A DNA stretch of 10,546 nucleotides from JAPUDQ01 sp049289035 (GCA_049289035.1 JBAQIV010000023.1:1-10546); one strand, 5' to 3'. Positions 1-7,235 are shown, counted from the stretch's first letter. Notes: generated from the sequence alone by a model not told the origin. Made by a program: numbers and translations.

Positions 1-663
1 AGCGTATACAGTGCACAGCAATGGGCGCTCTACCTCAATGTACCTGCCAAACGTATCCATATAGTGCTGCCATTTGCCGATCCACTGTATGCGGCGGTAC
101 GCCACAGGAAAGCAACGAAAAAACACAGGATTATTTACGCGGGTCGGCTACATCCAGAAAAAGGCATCTATACGTTACTTGAGATGATGCATGACAAAGA
201 AATGCATCATCATGGCTATGACATGACAATCGTGATGGCTGGTCAGCACGTCACGATCGGCAAAGAGATAGCGCGTATGTTGGCCGGGTATCCTTATGCG
301 ACGCTTATTGAGCCGCAAAAAGATGTTAAATCGATGGCGCAACTGCTCGCACGTCACGATATACTGATTATGCCGTCGGTGTTTGCGGAGCCATTCGGGA
401 TGTTGTCTATCGAGGCGCAGCATGCAGGGTGTCGAGTGGTTGCGAGTAATATCGGCGGTATACCCGAAACTAACTGTGGGCTACTTACGCTCGTAGAACC
501 ACGCAGTCCCAGAGCGTTGTTAACAGGCATAAAGCAGGCAGCGGCACTTGGTGCGGCCACTATGGCACAGCGTACAAAGGCAGTAGAAGAATTTACTTTG
601 GCTGAGTCAGTGACGTCGCTGCTTAGCACGTTGCGGCCACACTATGACGTGATTGCCGAGTGA
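1..663 (+). CDS. GT4-type glycosyltransferase, C-terminal part (5' truncated)
   Basis: The frame is open from base 1, so the gene begins upstream of the window and the ATG at 64 is internal. About 220 residues are visible. They form the C-terminal, nucleotide-sugar-binding Rossmann domain of a GT-B glycosyltransferase (Glycos_transf_1 family). The strand-loop IIYAGRLHPEKG (about residues 44-55 of the visible part) carries the Arg and Lys expected to contact the sugar-nucleotide phosphates. EPFGMLSIE (about 130-138) is the family's E-x7-E motif, followed by a glycine-rich VVASNIGGIPE segment. Such enzymes transfer a sugar from a nucleotide donor to a lipid, glycan or protein, usually on the cytosolic face of the membrane. 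The acceptor cannot be read from this half. It ends in TGA. The next promoter overlaps its last codons, so it probably ends its own transcription unit. The fold is secure; the substrate is unknown. Confidence 0.9.
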   Translation, partial: SVYSAQQWALYLNVPAKRIHIVLPFADPLYAAVRHRKATKKHRIIYAGRLHPEKGIYTLLEMMHDKEMHHHGYDMTIVMAGQHVTIGKEIARMLAGYPYATLIEPQKDVKSMAQLLARHDILIMPSVFAEPFGMLSIEAQHAGCRVVASNIGGIPETNCGLLTLVEPRSPRALLTGIKQAAALGAATMAQRTKAVEEFTLAESVTSLLSTLRPHYDVIAE

Positions 664-680
664 ACAGACTGCGCTATAAT
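653..680 (+). promoter_or_regulatory. Sigma-70-type promoter for the cupin/DUF1345 pair
   Basis: TTGCCG (653-658) and a perfect TATAAT (675-680) are separated by 16 bp. The -35 lies in the last codons of the glycosyltransferase. The predicted start near 687 gives a leader of roughly 18 nt that contains GTGAGG (695-700) 5 nt before the ATG at 706. Unlike several other promoters here, this one leaves room for a Shine-Dalgarno site. Confidence 0.65.
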
Positions 681-705
681 AGAAGTATACGTAAGTGAGG
701 TGCGA

Positions 706-1116
706 ATGAAAGGGTATTATACTGATCTCGAGAAGGCAACACGGGACAATACGTGTTTTCGACATGTCGTGTACACGGGCGCCTATAGTCAGCTGGTGCT
801 GATGCACCTCGAGCCACGTGAGGCGATTGGGTTAGAAACGCATGGCAATGACCAGTTTTTTCGTATAGAGCAAGGACATGGTACGGCGATTGTCGATGGT
901 CATGAATACAAACTGCATGACGGTAGTAGTGTGATCGTGCCAGCCGGTGCCAAGCACAATATCATCAACACATCAACATCTAAACCTATGAAACTCTATA
1001 CAATTTACTCGCCGCCGCATCACAAAGATGGGGTGAAATTTAAGACAAAAGCCGCCGCAGGGGCGAGCGATGAAGAGTATGACGGCATGACGACAGAACA
1101 GGTAGGCAAAGGATGA
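706..1116 (+). CDS. Cupin-domain protein (single small cupin)
   Basis: This 136-residue single-domain protein has cupin features. The first cupin motif region reads LETHGNDQFFRIEQG, with one clear His, then DQF and a Glu-x-Gly, and is followed by the turn GTAIVDGHEY. The second motif is VPAGAKHNIINTS with its His. The HxH of motif 1 is incomplete (HGN), although related small cupins with a DQFxRxExG signature are common. The fold normally binds one divalent metal and serves isomerases, oxygenases or sugar-binding proteins; no specific reaction can be assigned. The C-terminus after about residue 105 is polar and probably disordered. ATG 706 is preferred over GTG 700 because GTGAGG lies 5 nt upstream of it. 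The stop overlaps the next start (ATGA), indicating coupling to the DUF1345 gene. Confidence 0.85.
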   Translation: MKGYYTDLEKATRDNTCFRHVVYTGAYSQLVLMHLEPREAIGLETHGNDQFFRIEQGHGTAIVDGHEYKLHDGSSVIVPAGAKHNIINTSTSKPMKLYTIYSPPHHKDGVKFKTKAAAGASDEEYDGMTTEQVGKG

Positions 1117-1724
1117 AACGCAGCAAACGCGTACGGTTTTTGACAGCGATTTTATTTGGGATCGTGGTGGGTTACGTCACTCTTATTATGCAGCCCTGGA
1201 TAATTGCTCTCTTGGCTGGCTGGGACGCGGCCGCAATTGCGTTACTAGTACTGTTGTGGCTAGACTTTCATGGTCGTACTGCGGCTGAAACAGCACGCGT
1301 GGCGAAAAGTGATGACATGGGCAAGACATGGCTAGATAGTGTCGTGGTACTAGCCAGTGTCGTAAGTATTGCGGCAGTTGCGGTGCTACTGACAAGTCAA
1401 AAAGAACTGTGGCACGTGGGGTTAGGCCTTGCCAGCATTGTTGTCTCATGGGCGATCGTCCACGCTATTTATACGCTTCGTTATGCGGCGCTGTATTATC
1501 GTGAACCAGAAGGCGGGGTGAATTTTAATGACCAAGCCAAACCCCGGTTTATCGATTTTGCGTATCTGGCATATACGCTGGGCATGACCTACCAGGTGTC
1601 GGACACGACATTTACCCACTCGCGGTTTCGGAGTGTTGCGCTGCGACATGCGCTGTTGTCGTTTATGTTTGGTACGGCGATCATTGCGACGACAATCAAT
1701 TTTATAGCCAGTCTCAGCCAGTGA
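1113..1724 (+). CDS. DUF1345-family integral membrane protein
   Basis: The protein has 203 residues and about five hydrophobic segments (roughly 9-30, 37-51, 74-93, 103-122 and 178-200). The loop and following segment, YREPEGGVNFND (129-140), then FIDFAYLAYTLGMTYQVSD (146-164), and the end LRHALLSFMFGTAIIATTIN (178-196) are hallmarks I recognise from the DUF1345 (PF07077) family. The short Asp-rich soluble stretch around 60-72 is expected to be cytosolic. The function of the family is unknown. The start overlaps the cupin stop by 4 bp, and AGGTAGG (1100-1106) provides a Shine-Dalgarno site 6 nt before the ATG. The length is normal for the family. A run of seven T follows the stop, but I find no hairpin before it. 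Confidence 0.85.
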   Translation: MKRSKRVRFLTAILFGIVVGYVTLIMQPWIIALLAGWDAAAIALLVLLWLDFHGRTAAETARVAKSDDMGKTWLDSVVVLASVVSIAAVAVLLTSQKELWHVGLGLASIVVSWAIVHAIYTLRYAALYYREPEGGVNFNDQAKPRFIDFAYLAYTLGMTYQVSDTTFTHSRFRSVALRHALLSFMFGTAIIATTINFIASLSQ

Positions 1725-1751
1725 TTTTTTTAAGAATATACTAAGCTGAAG

Positions 1752-1760
1752 TGGTATAAT
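1752..1760 (+). promoter_or_regulatory. Extended -10 promoter for the 1771 gene
   Basis: TGGTATAAT is a perfect extended -10 element. No convincing -35 lies 16-18 bp upstream, which extended -10 promoters tolerate. The ATG at 1771 is 10 nt beyond the -10, so the predicted leader is only about 3-5 nt. No Shine-Dalgarno sequence would be transcribed. Confidence 0.6.
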
Positions 1761-1770
1761 CATAAACAGT

Positions 1771-2271
1771 ATGAATATGCTAAAAGCCGCTGTCGTGGCG
1801 CTGGGTGGGTTAGTAATTGTCGCCAGTTCGGCATTGTTAAGTTATACAGTTATGAATATAACGGTCGGCAAGACACAGCCGGTGCCGCAGTCGCCAGTAC
1901 CAGTTGGACAAACGGTGCTGACTATATCTGAATGGGGCGTGGCGATGCCGTTGACCGACACTATAAAAGATGCCAAATATTACATGAGCCCGACGCTTGG
2001 GCAAGATACGATTACGGTGACGTCGCTACGGGCTACAGAGTTGCTTGGCAAAGTGCAGGGTTGTCACTCGGGGCTCTATGGGCCGTCAATTCATCGCGTC
2101 GAAGTCAGTCAAAAGATGACGGAGCGCAAAGTTTATCTGCTCACCAAGTCGTATCGGTTTGAACAGGCTTTGCCTATTGAGCCGGCATGTCTGCCGACTG
2201 ATGTACCGCAAGAGTTGCGCGACATACTAAACGAGCTCAATAATGCCGTCGAAAAAATGTATCAAGCATGA
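1771..2271 (+). CDS. Membrane-anchored extracytoplasmic protein, unknown function
   Basis: I do not recognise a named family. The 166-residue protein has an uncleaved-looking N-terminal hydrophobic helix (about residues 5-30, with Lys5 before it). A Pro/Gln/Val-rich linker follows (about 34-47: TQPVPQSPVPVGQT), then a soluble domain beginning TISEWGVAMPL. There is no lipobox Cys after the hydrophobic helix. The only two cysteines, Cys98 (QGCHSG) and Cys140 (PACLPT), lie in the outer domain and could form a disulphide. The C-terminal 20 residues are predicted helical. The layout is that of a surface-exposed or periplasm-side protein held by one helix. The SEWGV-type start of the soluble domain may mark a lineage-specific family. 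The ATG lies 10 nt after an extended -10. Another in-frame ATG at 1777 is a weaker alternative. Confidence 0.75.
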   Translation: MNMLKAAVVALGGLVIVASSALLSYTVMNITVGKTQPVPQSPVPVGQTVLTISEWGVAMPLTDTIKDAKYYMSPTLGQDTITVTSLRATELLGKVQGCHSGLYGPSIHRVEVSQKMTERKVYLLTKSYRFEQALPIEPACLPTDVPQELRDILNELNNAVEKMYQA

Positions 2272-2277
2272 TGCGTG

Positions 2278-2286
2278 TGCTATAGT
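2278..2286 (+). promoter_or_regulatory. Extended -10 promoter for the Nramp-like gene
   Basis: TGCTATAGT matches the extended -10 consensus in eight of nine positions, counting the free base. There is no good -35. The predicted start near 2293 leaves a leader of about 17 nt before ATG 2310, with only a weak ATAGG (2297-2301) as a possible ribosome-binding site. Confidence 0.45.
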
Positions 2287-2309
2287 GTGATAAAGCATAG
2301 GCAATATAT

Positions 2310-3680
2310 ATGAAATTATGGCCATTTAAACGAAAAATTAATCGCGCCGAAAAACAAGCGCTGGCGATTGCAAAATCAGTCGTTAATCACAAGCGTTATA
2401 GTCGATTTTTGCGTATACTCGGGCCTGGCCTCGTAACTGGTGCGGCCGACGATGATCCGTCGGGGATTGCGACGTATTCGCAAGCTGGTGCAGCACATGG
2501 CTATGGATTGCTCTGGGCCTTTCCACTTATGTTTCCACTACTGCTTGCTGTACAAGAATCATGTGCACGCATTGGAGCAATTACTGGCAAGGGCTTGGCG
2601 GCCAACCTCAAAGAACACTATAGTAAAAAGATGTTGTTTATCGCGGTAGCACTTGTTGTTGTCGCCAATGTCATAAACATAGGCTCAGACCTAGGGGCAA
2701 TGGCTGCGACCATGCAACTGTTTTTCCCTGACATGTCATTTGGCTTGCTGGCCGTTGGTTTTGCGTTTGGAGTAATACTACTCGAAATCGGCGTACCGTA
2801 CCGTATCTACGCAAAGATACTCAAGTGGCTTGCGATCACATTGCTGGCGTACCCTGTGACGGCATTTGTCATCGGGCAGCCATGGGGTGAAGTGCTCAAA
2901 GCGACCTTTAATTTTACACCGGAGATGAATTTTGCGACTATCTATATCTTTGTGGGTATGCTTGGTACGACGGTATCGCCATATTTGTTTTTCTGGGACA
3001 CATCTGAAGTTGTCGAGGAAGAGATTAAAAAGCACAATGTTGCCAAAATCGGCCGCGACCCAATAGCAACCAAGCATTTTCTGCATCGACTACGTATAGA
3101 CAACTTTACTGGTATGGGCTTGGCGAGTTTGACAGCGTGGTTTATCGTGATTGTCTGCGCGTCAGTGCTGTTCTCGCACGGTATCACCAATATAACGAGC
3201 GCTGCCGATGCTGCCAAAGCGCTCGAACCGCTCGTGAGCGGGTTTCCGAACGCTGGATTTATATCGAAAGTGATTTTTTCGGTGGGCATTATTGGGCTAG
3301 GGTTACTTGCGGTGCCAGTTTTGGCGGGTTCAGCCTCATATGCTATCTCTGAATCGCTGGGTTGGCGCGAGGGGTTGTGGCGCAATTTTCGCCGCGCTAT
3401 AGGGTTTTATGGAGTTATCATTGCGGCAACGCTTATCGGTCTTGGTATTAACTTTTTGGGGTATGACCCTATCCAGGCACTTGTTTTTACGGCAGTTGCA
3501 AATGGGGTTGCGGCAGTACCGCTCATTTTTATGATCGCCAAAGTCGGCAATAATACTTCGATTATGGGCGAGTATCGTAATGGCTTATGGTCAAATATCG
3601 GTGTCTGGGCGACATTTGCGATTATGCTGTTGGCGGCGCTAGCGCTTTTTTACGCGCTCGCTACCGGTCAGGCGTCTTGA
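2310..3680 (+). CDS. Nramp-superfamily divalent metal transporter (variant metal site)
   Basis: At 456 residues and about 11 hydrophobic helices, this matches the length of the Nramp/MntH superfamily, proton-coupled importers of divalent metals. The first helix carries GPGLVTGAADDDPSGIATYS (residues 38-57), where canonical Nramps have DPGN; the Asp49-Pro50 pair is kept but Asn is replaced by Gly52. The sixth-helix region reads MLGTTVSPYLFFWDTSE (217-233). Serine 223 stands where the canonical metal-coordinating Met of the A-T-V-M-P motif lies. The protein therefore belongs to an Nramp-related branch, and its metal may not be Mn2+/Fe2+. The N-terminal 30 residues are strongly basic and cytosolic. 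It precedes the DUF1622/DUF475 genes with a 31 bp gap. The symbol mntH is not used because the signature residues differ. Confidence 0.88.
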   Translation: MKLWPFKRKINRAEKQALAIAKSVVNHKRYSRFLRILGPGLVTGAADDDPSGIATYSQAGAAHGYGLLWAFPLMFPLLLAVQESCARIGAITGKGLAANLKEHYSKKMLFIAVALVVVANVINIGSDLGAMAATMQLFFPDMSFGLLAVGFAFGVILLEIGVPYRIYAKILKWLAITLLAYPVTAFVIGQPWGEVLKATFNFTPEMNFATIYIFVGMLGTTVSPYLFFWDTSEVVEEEIKKHNVAKIGRDPIATKHFLHRLRIDNFTGMGLASLTAWFIVIVCASVLFSHGITNITSAADAAKALEPLVSGFPNAGFISKVIFSVGIIGLGLLAVPVLAGSASYAISESLGWREGLWRNFRRAIGFYGVIIAATLIGLGINFLGYDPIQALVFTAVANGVAAVPLIFMIAKVGNNTSIMGEYRNGLWSNIGVWATFAIMLLAALALFYALATGQAS

Positions 3681-3705
3681 AATATGACGACGTTTGTGAC
3701 ACGAT
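3677..3705 (+). promoter_or_regulatory. Promoter for the DUF1622-DUF475-PAP2 operon
   Basis: TTGAAA (3677-3682) overlaps the Nramp stop codon. A 17 bp spacer leads to CACGAT (3700-3705), preceded by TGA, an extended -10 context. The -10 is weak, but the spacing and -35 are good. The ATG at 3712 starts 7 nt after the box, so the transcript would begin at or within one base of the start codon. A GATAGA at 3703-3708 is an alternative -10 with poorer spacing. Confidence 0.4.
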
Positions 3706-3711
3706 AGACAT

Positions 3712-4080
3712 ATGGATTTTCACTTATTTGCACAAAATGCCGGCCAAGTCCTGGACTTTTTCGGTATACTCGTCATATTGTTTGGCGTCTTTTTGTCGAC
3801 GTGTGGCGTGATTATCAAATATTTCAAGGGCGCTAGTTTGCAGGCGCTCTATAACTTTTACCGCTGGAACTTAGCGCGAAGTATATTGGTCGGGCTAGAG
3901 TTTCTTGTGGCGGGCGACATCATCCGCTCAGTTGGCGGCCAGCTGAGTTTCGATGCAGTACTGGTGCTGGCAATCATTGTACTTGTGCGAGCATTCTTGG
4001 GCATAGAATTTCAGATGGAGATTGAGGGGCGTTGGCCATGGAAAGTGGCCGAATCGCGCAAAAAATCCGCTGACGTATGA
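3712..4080 (+). CDS. DUF1622-family membrane protein
   Basis: The 122-residue protein has three hydrophobic helices (about 12-35, 58-73 and 80-97). The pattern LYNFYRWNLARSILVGLEFLVAGDII, seen in parts around residues 46-71, and LVRAFLGIEFQMEIEGRWPW (91-110) fit the DUF1622 (PF07784) family as I know it. The charged C-terminal tail from about 101 is likely cytosolic. The function of the family is not known. The C-terminal region between helices two and three contains an acidic/amide-rich loop. Its stop overlaps the DUF475 start as ATGA, so the two are probably made together. No Shine-Dalgarno is visible before its start, consistent with leaderless initiation. Length is typical. Confidence 0.82.
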   Translation: MDFHLFAQNAGQVLDFFGILVILFGVFLSTCGVIIKYFKGASLQALYNFYRWNLARSILVGLEFLVAGDIIRSVGGQLSFDAVLVLAIIVLVRAFLGIEFQMEIEGRWPWKVAESRKKSADV

Positions 4081-5135
4081 GGCATCTTGTCCATCCGCAT
4101 CATCCGTTTCGAATATTTTTTGTATCGGGTTTCATAACGTTACTGAGTTTGGTGCTTGTCAACCACTATCTCGGCATGAGCGCCATGTTGTTGACATTTG
4201 TACTGATGCTTGTCGAGATAACGTTTAGTTTCGATAACGCTATCATCAACGCGCGTGTACTTGCGACAATGAGCCGGTTCTGGCAACAAATGTTTATGAC
4301 GGTGGGTATGTTGATTGCGGTGTTTGGTATGCGGCTGGTATTTCCAATTGTCCTGGTCATGTTTACGACCGGACTTGATGCGTCGCATGTGATGGACCTC
4401 GCCCTGCACCATCCTGATCAGTATTCGGCAGAATTGCACGACGCTCATCCGTACATCTCGTCGTTTGGTGGGATGTTTTTACTGATGTTGGGCCTCAGTT
4501 TCTTCTTTGACCCGGGACGAAAAGTTGTTTGGATAAGTGTGATCGAAAAACCACTTATACGTATGGGAAAATGGTGGATATATAGCGGTATTGCTTGGAG
4601 CGTGTTGTTTCTTATAGCCTGGCTGCCCTGGAATCACCACCAATCTGAAACGCTTATAGCGGGTTCGATAGGTATCGTCACACAGATTATTTTGCAAAAA
4701 ATAAGCGATATTTTCACGAAGACCCAGGAAGAGACTGACAAGCCACAGCGGTATCCGTTGCTCGCTGGTTTTATGTCGTTTATGTATCTGCAAATTCTCG
4801 ACGGAAGTTTTAGTTTTGACGGTGTTATTGGTGCATTTGCTGTCACCAAAGATGTCATACTTATTGCTATAGGTCTCGGCATAGGTGCGTTATGGGTAAG
4901 GTCGCTGACACTTTTCATGGTGCGTCGTAATACTCTTCATGCCTACAGGTACCTGGAGCATGGCGCACATTATACAATTGCGATTTTAGCCGTTGTGTTG
5001 CTGCTTGGGCTATTTGTTGACATACCAGAAGCCATAGCTGGCGTGGCCGGACTTATTATTGTGGGTTCTTCGATTGCAAGTTCAATCGCGGCGACCCGGC
5101 ACGATAAAAGGAAGCTAGCTCATGGACATCATTAG
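4077..5135 (+). CDS. DUF475 / TerC-superfamily integral membrane protein
   Basis: The protein has 352 residues and about eight or nine hydrophobic helices. Two related signatures, EITFSFDNAIIN (47-58) and LDGSFSFDGVIGAF (241-254), place acidic residues in the membrane in two halves, as in TerC/DUF475 proteins. Members of the wider TerC superfamily export Mn2+ or insert metal into exported enzymes; which role applies here is unknown. Both ends are His-rich (HPHHP at 6-10, HGHH at 349-352), and a His/Asp-rich outer loop lies around 111-124, all plausible metal contacts. It starts by 4 bp overlap with DUF1622 and has no Shine-Dalgarno, so it probably depends on reinitiation. Its end overlaps the PAP2 gene by 14 bp. 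Lying one gene from an Nramp-like importer, it may act in metal balance. Confidence 0.85.
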   Translation: MRHLVHPHHPFRIFFVSGFITLLSLVLVNHYLGMSAMLLTFVLMLVEITFSFDNAIINARVLATMSRFWQQMFMTVGMLIAVFGMRLVFPIVLVMFTTGLDASHVMDLALHHPDQYSAELHDAHPYISSFGGMFLLMLGLSFFFDPGRKVVWISVIEKPLIRMGKWWIYSGIAWSVLFLIAWLPWNHHQSETLIAGSIGIVTQIILQKISDIFTKTQEETDKPQRYPLLAGFMSFMYLQILDGSFSFDGVIGAFAVTKDVILIAIGLGIGALWVRSLTLFMVRRNTLHAYRYLEHGAHYTIAILAVVLLLGLFVDIPEAIAGVAGLIIVGSSIASSIAATRHDKRKLAHGHH

Positions 5136-5592
5136 GTTTTTAGCGGATGGGCTGTTGATTATTATCGTCGTGAGCGCGATCATAATTGGTATACGTGGAT
5201 TTAGGTGGCGGCAGTGGCGGTCATTATTGCCAATAGCCGTCATGGCAGGCTTGACCTCGCTACTAGTCGGCAAACTCATGAGTCTCGTATACCAGCCGTC
5301 TACGGTACGACCGTTTATCGAGCACGGCGTTCAGGCGGGTGCAGCCTACGTCAATAACCCAGGGTTTCCGTCTGATCACATGTTGCTTGTAAGTGCTGTA
5401 CTGTGTGCGGTTTATTTTCTCACACCCTATCGACGCTTGACGATGCTACTTGCCGTACTGGCAATCGTGATGGGTACAGCGCGGGTGATTGCTCTGGTGC
5501 ATACGCCAATTGACATATTTGGCGGTGTCGCAGCAGGCCTCGTCGGCGCAGTGTGGTATGTACGGCTAAGACGTAGCGCTAAAGAAATTTGA
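5122..5592 (+). CDS. PAP2-superfamily phosphatase, undecaprenyl-diphosphatase-like
   Basis: The 156-residue membrane enzyme has about five hydrophobic helices and all three PAP2 motifs. The first has Lys51 and Arg63-Pro64 (KLMSLVYQPSTVRPF), the second is GFPSDH (81-86), and the third is Arg121, His127 and Asp131 (ARVIALVHTPID). His86 and His127 are the expected general acid and phosphoenzyme nucleophile. The longer gap in motif 1 resembles BcrC-type enzymes, which dephosphorylate undecaprenyl diphosphate on the outer face of the membrane to recycle the cell-wall carrier; other lipid phosphates cannot be excluded. AAAGGAAG (5106-5113) lies 8 nt before the ATG, a good Shine-Dalgarno inside the DUF475 gene. 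It is the last gene of its operon. The promoter for the next gene begins within its last codons. Confidence 0.88.
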   Translation: MDIIRFLADGLLIIIVVSAIIIGIRGFRWRQWRSLLPIAVMAGLTSLLVGKLMSLVYQPSTVRPFIEHGVQAGAAYVNNPGFPSDHMLLVSAVLCAVYFLTPYRRLTMLLAVLAIVMGTARVIALVHTPIDIFGGVAAGLVGAVWYVRLRRSAKEI

Positions 5593-5617
5593 TATTTCAG
5601 CAATTATGATCTATAAT
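5589..5617 (+). promoter_or_regulatory. Near-consensus promoter, leaderless start at 5625
   Basis: TTGATA (5589-5594), a 17 bp spacer and TATAAT (5612-5617) form the strongest promoter in the window. The ATG at 5625 begins 8 nt after the last base of the -10, the usual distance to a transcription start. The A of the start codon is therefore the likely first base of the mRNA. The -35 overlaps the PAP2 stop codon. Confidence 0.8.
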
Positions 5618-5624
5618 TGCCATC

Positions 5625-6092
5625 ATGTTTCAACGATTATTTGACTTTCAATCAACCAGCTTTCTGACGACCCTTCGTACTTTCTTGGTTGGTTTTGTGA
5701 CGGGCATATCGACTTGGCTTATTGTGCTCGGTCTTAGTAAATTTGTGCTGACGCCCATATTGTGTCAAGGACAAGCTTCGTCATGTAGTGCGGTCTCACC
5801 GACTGCGACTATTATTGCACTGCTGCTTGCACATTTTGTTGCATTAATAGCGTTAGTGCGGATGGGTGTACTCCGCCCACTACTCGTTATACTTGCAGTG
5901 ATTGCGAGCCTATGGGGTTTTCAGCAGTGGTTTAGCCTAGCGCCGTGGTGGCTTGCAAGTTTGCAAAGCGGTTTGCTGTTTGGCTTGGCTTTTCTCGCCT
6001 ATATGTGGATCAATCGAGTCTTGTCATTTCCGGTTGCGTTGGTGCTAACGATTGTTGGCGTCATTGCCGCGCGCTTACTGATTATATCGTAA
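5625..6092 (+). CDS. Four-helix membrane protein, unknown function
   Basis: I do not recognise the family. The 155-residue protein begins with an amphipathic segment (MFQRLFDFQSTSFLTTLR). About five hydrophobic stretches follow (roughly 18-38, 62-78, 82-98, 109-126 and 135-153), the last two of which may form a hairpin. The loop after the first helix contains two cysteines (LCQGQASSC, about 47-55) and probably faces outside. No catalytic or binding motif is apparent. It is transcribed from its own strong promoter, apparently leaderless, and is followed after 36 bp by the promoter and start of the RmuC gene. The codon choice resembles its neighbours. A lineage-restricted membrane protein is the best description. 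Confidence 0.7.
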   Translation: MFQRLFDFQSTSFLTTLRTFLVGFVTGISTWLIVLGLSKFVLTPILCQGQASSCSAVSPTATIIALLLAHFVALIALVRMGVLRPLLVILAVIASLWGFQQWFSLAPWWLASLQSGLLFGLAFLAYMWINRVLSFPVALVLTIVGVIAARLLIIS

Positions 6093-6113
6093 GCATTTCT
6101 TCGTCGTATACCG

Positions 6114-6119
6114 TATACT
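6114..6119 (+). promoter_or_regulatory. Putative -10 box for rmuC
   Basis: TATACT sits 9 nt before ATG 6129, with a second possible box TATAGA at 6119-6124. No convincing -35 is found at 16-18 bp. If TATACT is used, the leader is only 2-3 nt and holds no ribosome-binding site. Confidence 0.45.
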
Positions 6120-6128
6120 ATAGATGTT

Positions 6129-7202
6129 ATGGATATAACGTTTTTACTCTCGCTGGTGGTAATTGTACTCGTCGTTGTCGTTGTGGTGCTGCTTCTGCGT
6201 CGGCCGTCGAGTGAGGGGTCACTCATGATCAAACAAGATTTACATGAGTTAGGCCGGAGTGTTGATGCGCTGAGAGATAACCTCCAGGCGACTGTGGCAG
6301 ACCGTCTCGACAAATCACAGGCTATGATGCAGGGCAGTATGCAAAAGCAGCTGAGCGAGAGCGCCAAACTGATTGCCGATGTGACGCAGCGCCTTACGAA
6401 ACTCGATGAAACAAACCGTCAGGTCGTCGATGTCGCAACCGAGTTAAAAACACTGCAAAACGTCTTACAAAATCCCAAGCAGCGAGGGGTATTTGGCGAG
6501 TATTATCTACAAACCGTGCTTGAAAATGTCTTACCACCCGGCCGGTACCAAATGCAATATAAATTTGGTGACGGTGAGATTGTCGACGCAGTAATATTTT
6601 TAGAAAAGGGCAACGTACTGCCGATTGATAGCAAATTTAGTCTCGAAAATTATAATCGTATTGTTGAAGAACGTGACACGGCAGCTCGTGAAAAGCTCAT
6701 CGCTGCATTTAAAAACGATCTCAAAACACGTATCGACGAAACAAGTAAATACATCAGGCCAAGTGAACACACTATGGATTTTGCTTTTATGTTTATCCCA
6801 AGCGAAGCACTGTACTATGATTTGTTGGTGAACAAAGTTGGAGCAGCAGGCACAAGCTCGCGTGACCTTATAGAATACGCGTTTCGCGACAAGCACGTCA
6901 TAATCGTCAGTCCAACCAGTTTTATGGCGTATTTACAAACTGTCCTGCAAGGCCTCAGAAGTTTGCAGATTGAAGAACAAGCCAAAGACATACAGCTACG
7001 TGTCGGTCAACTCGGCAGACACATCGCCGGCTTTGAATCGTACATGCAAAAACTCGGCGGCAGTTTGTCGACGACAGTAAACCATTTCAACTCAGCGCAC
7101 AAAGAGTTGAAAAAGATCGACAAAGACGTGGTGAAAATAGCCGACAGCGCGCCAAGTGTCGAGCCACTGCTGGTTGACAAACCAACGCTGTCAAGTGATT
7201 AA
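6129..7202 (+). CDS. rmuC: RmuC-family DNA recombination-limiting protein
   Basis: The 357-residue protein has an N-terminal membrane helix (about 3-23), a coiled coil (about 33-115) and the RmuC domain (about 115-320). The domain carries GVFGEYYLQTVLENVLPPG (120-138) with Glu124, then VDAVIFLEKGNVLPIDSKF (152-170). Asp153 and Asp167-Ser-Lys169 fit a PD-(D/E)XK-type nuclease core. LMMKYIRPSEHTMDFAFMFIPSEALY-like features appear as PSEHTMDFAFMFIPSEA (211-227). RmuC restrains inversion recombination at short inverted repeats; its biochemical activity is inferred from the fold. It is anchored to the membrane, with the domain predicted to be cytosolic. The C-terminal 40 residues are charged and low in complexity. 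The stop TAA is 2 nt before a strong hairpin shared with the convergent aquaporin gene. Confidence 0.92.
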   Translation: MDITFLLSLVVIVLVVVVVVLLLRRPSSEGSLMIKQDLHELGRSVDALRDNLQATVADRLDKSQAMMQGSMQKQLSESAKLIADVTQRLTKLDETNRQVVDVATELKTLQNVLQNPKQRGVFGEYYLQTVLENVLPPGRYQMQYKFGDGEIVDAVIFLEKGNVLPIDSKFSLENYNRIVEERDTAAREKLIAAFKNDLKTRIDETSKYIRPSEHTMDFAFMFIPSEALYYDLLVNKVGAAGTSSRDLIEYAFRDKHVIIVSPTSFMAYLQTVLQGLRSLQIEEQAKDIQLRVGQLGRHIAGFESYMQKLGGSLSTTVNHFNSAHKELKKIDKDVVKIADSAPSVEPLLVDKPTLSSD

Positions 7203-7203
7203 A

Positions 7204-7235
7204 AAATATACCCGCTGATGAAAGCGGGTATATTT
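7204..7235. terminator. Bidirectional rho-independent terminator
   Basis: AAATATACCCGC (7204-7215) pairs perfectly with GCGGGTATATTT (7224-7235), a 12 bp stem with an 8 nt loop. It sits between the convergent rmuC and aquaporin genes. Read on the minus strand, the stem runs into six U's supplied by the A-run at 7201-7206. It is therefore a strong terminator for the aquaporin transcript and a weaker one for rmuC, whose downstream tract is only TTT. Confidence 0.88.

Noticed and set aside
1725..1731. Run of seven T after the DUF1345 gene as a terminator
   Set aside because: The preceding sequence has direct AGCCAG repeats but no inverted repeat able to form a stem.
2942..3385. 147-codon minus-strand frame opposite the Nramp-like gene
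   Set aside because: It is antisense to a well-conserved transporter, has no promoter or ribosome site, and its composition mirrors the opposite codons.
5999..6367. Minus-strand frame rich in Ser/Thr over the 5625 and rmuC genes
   Set aside because: Its Thr repeat is the reverse complement of the Val-rich rmuC membrane helix; there is no independent coding sign.
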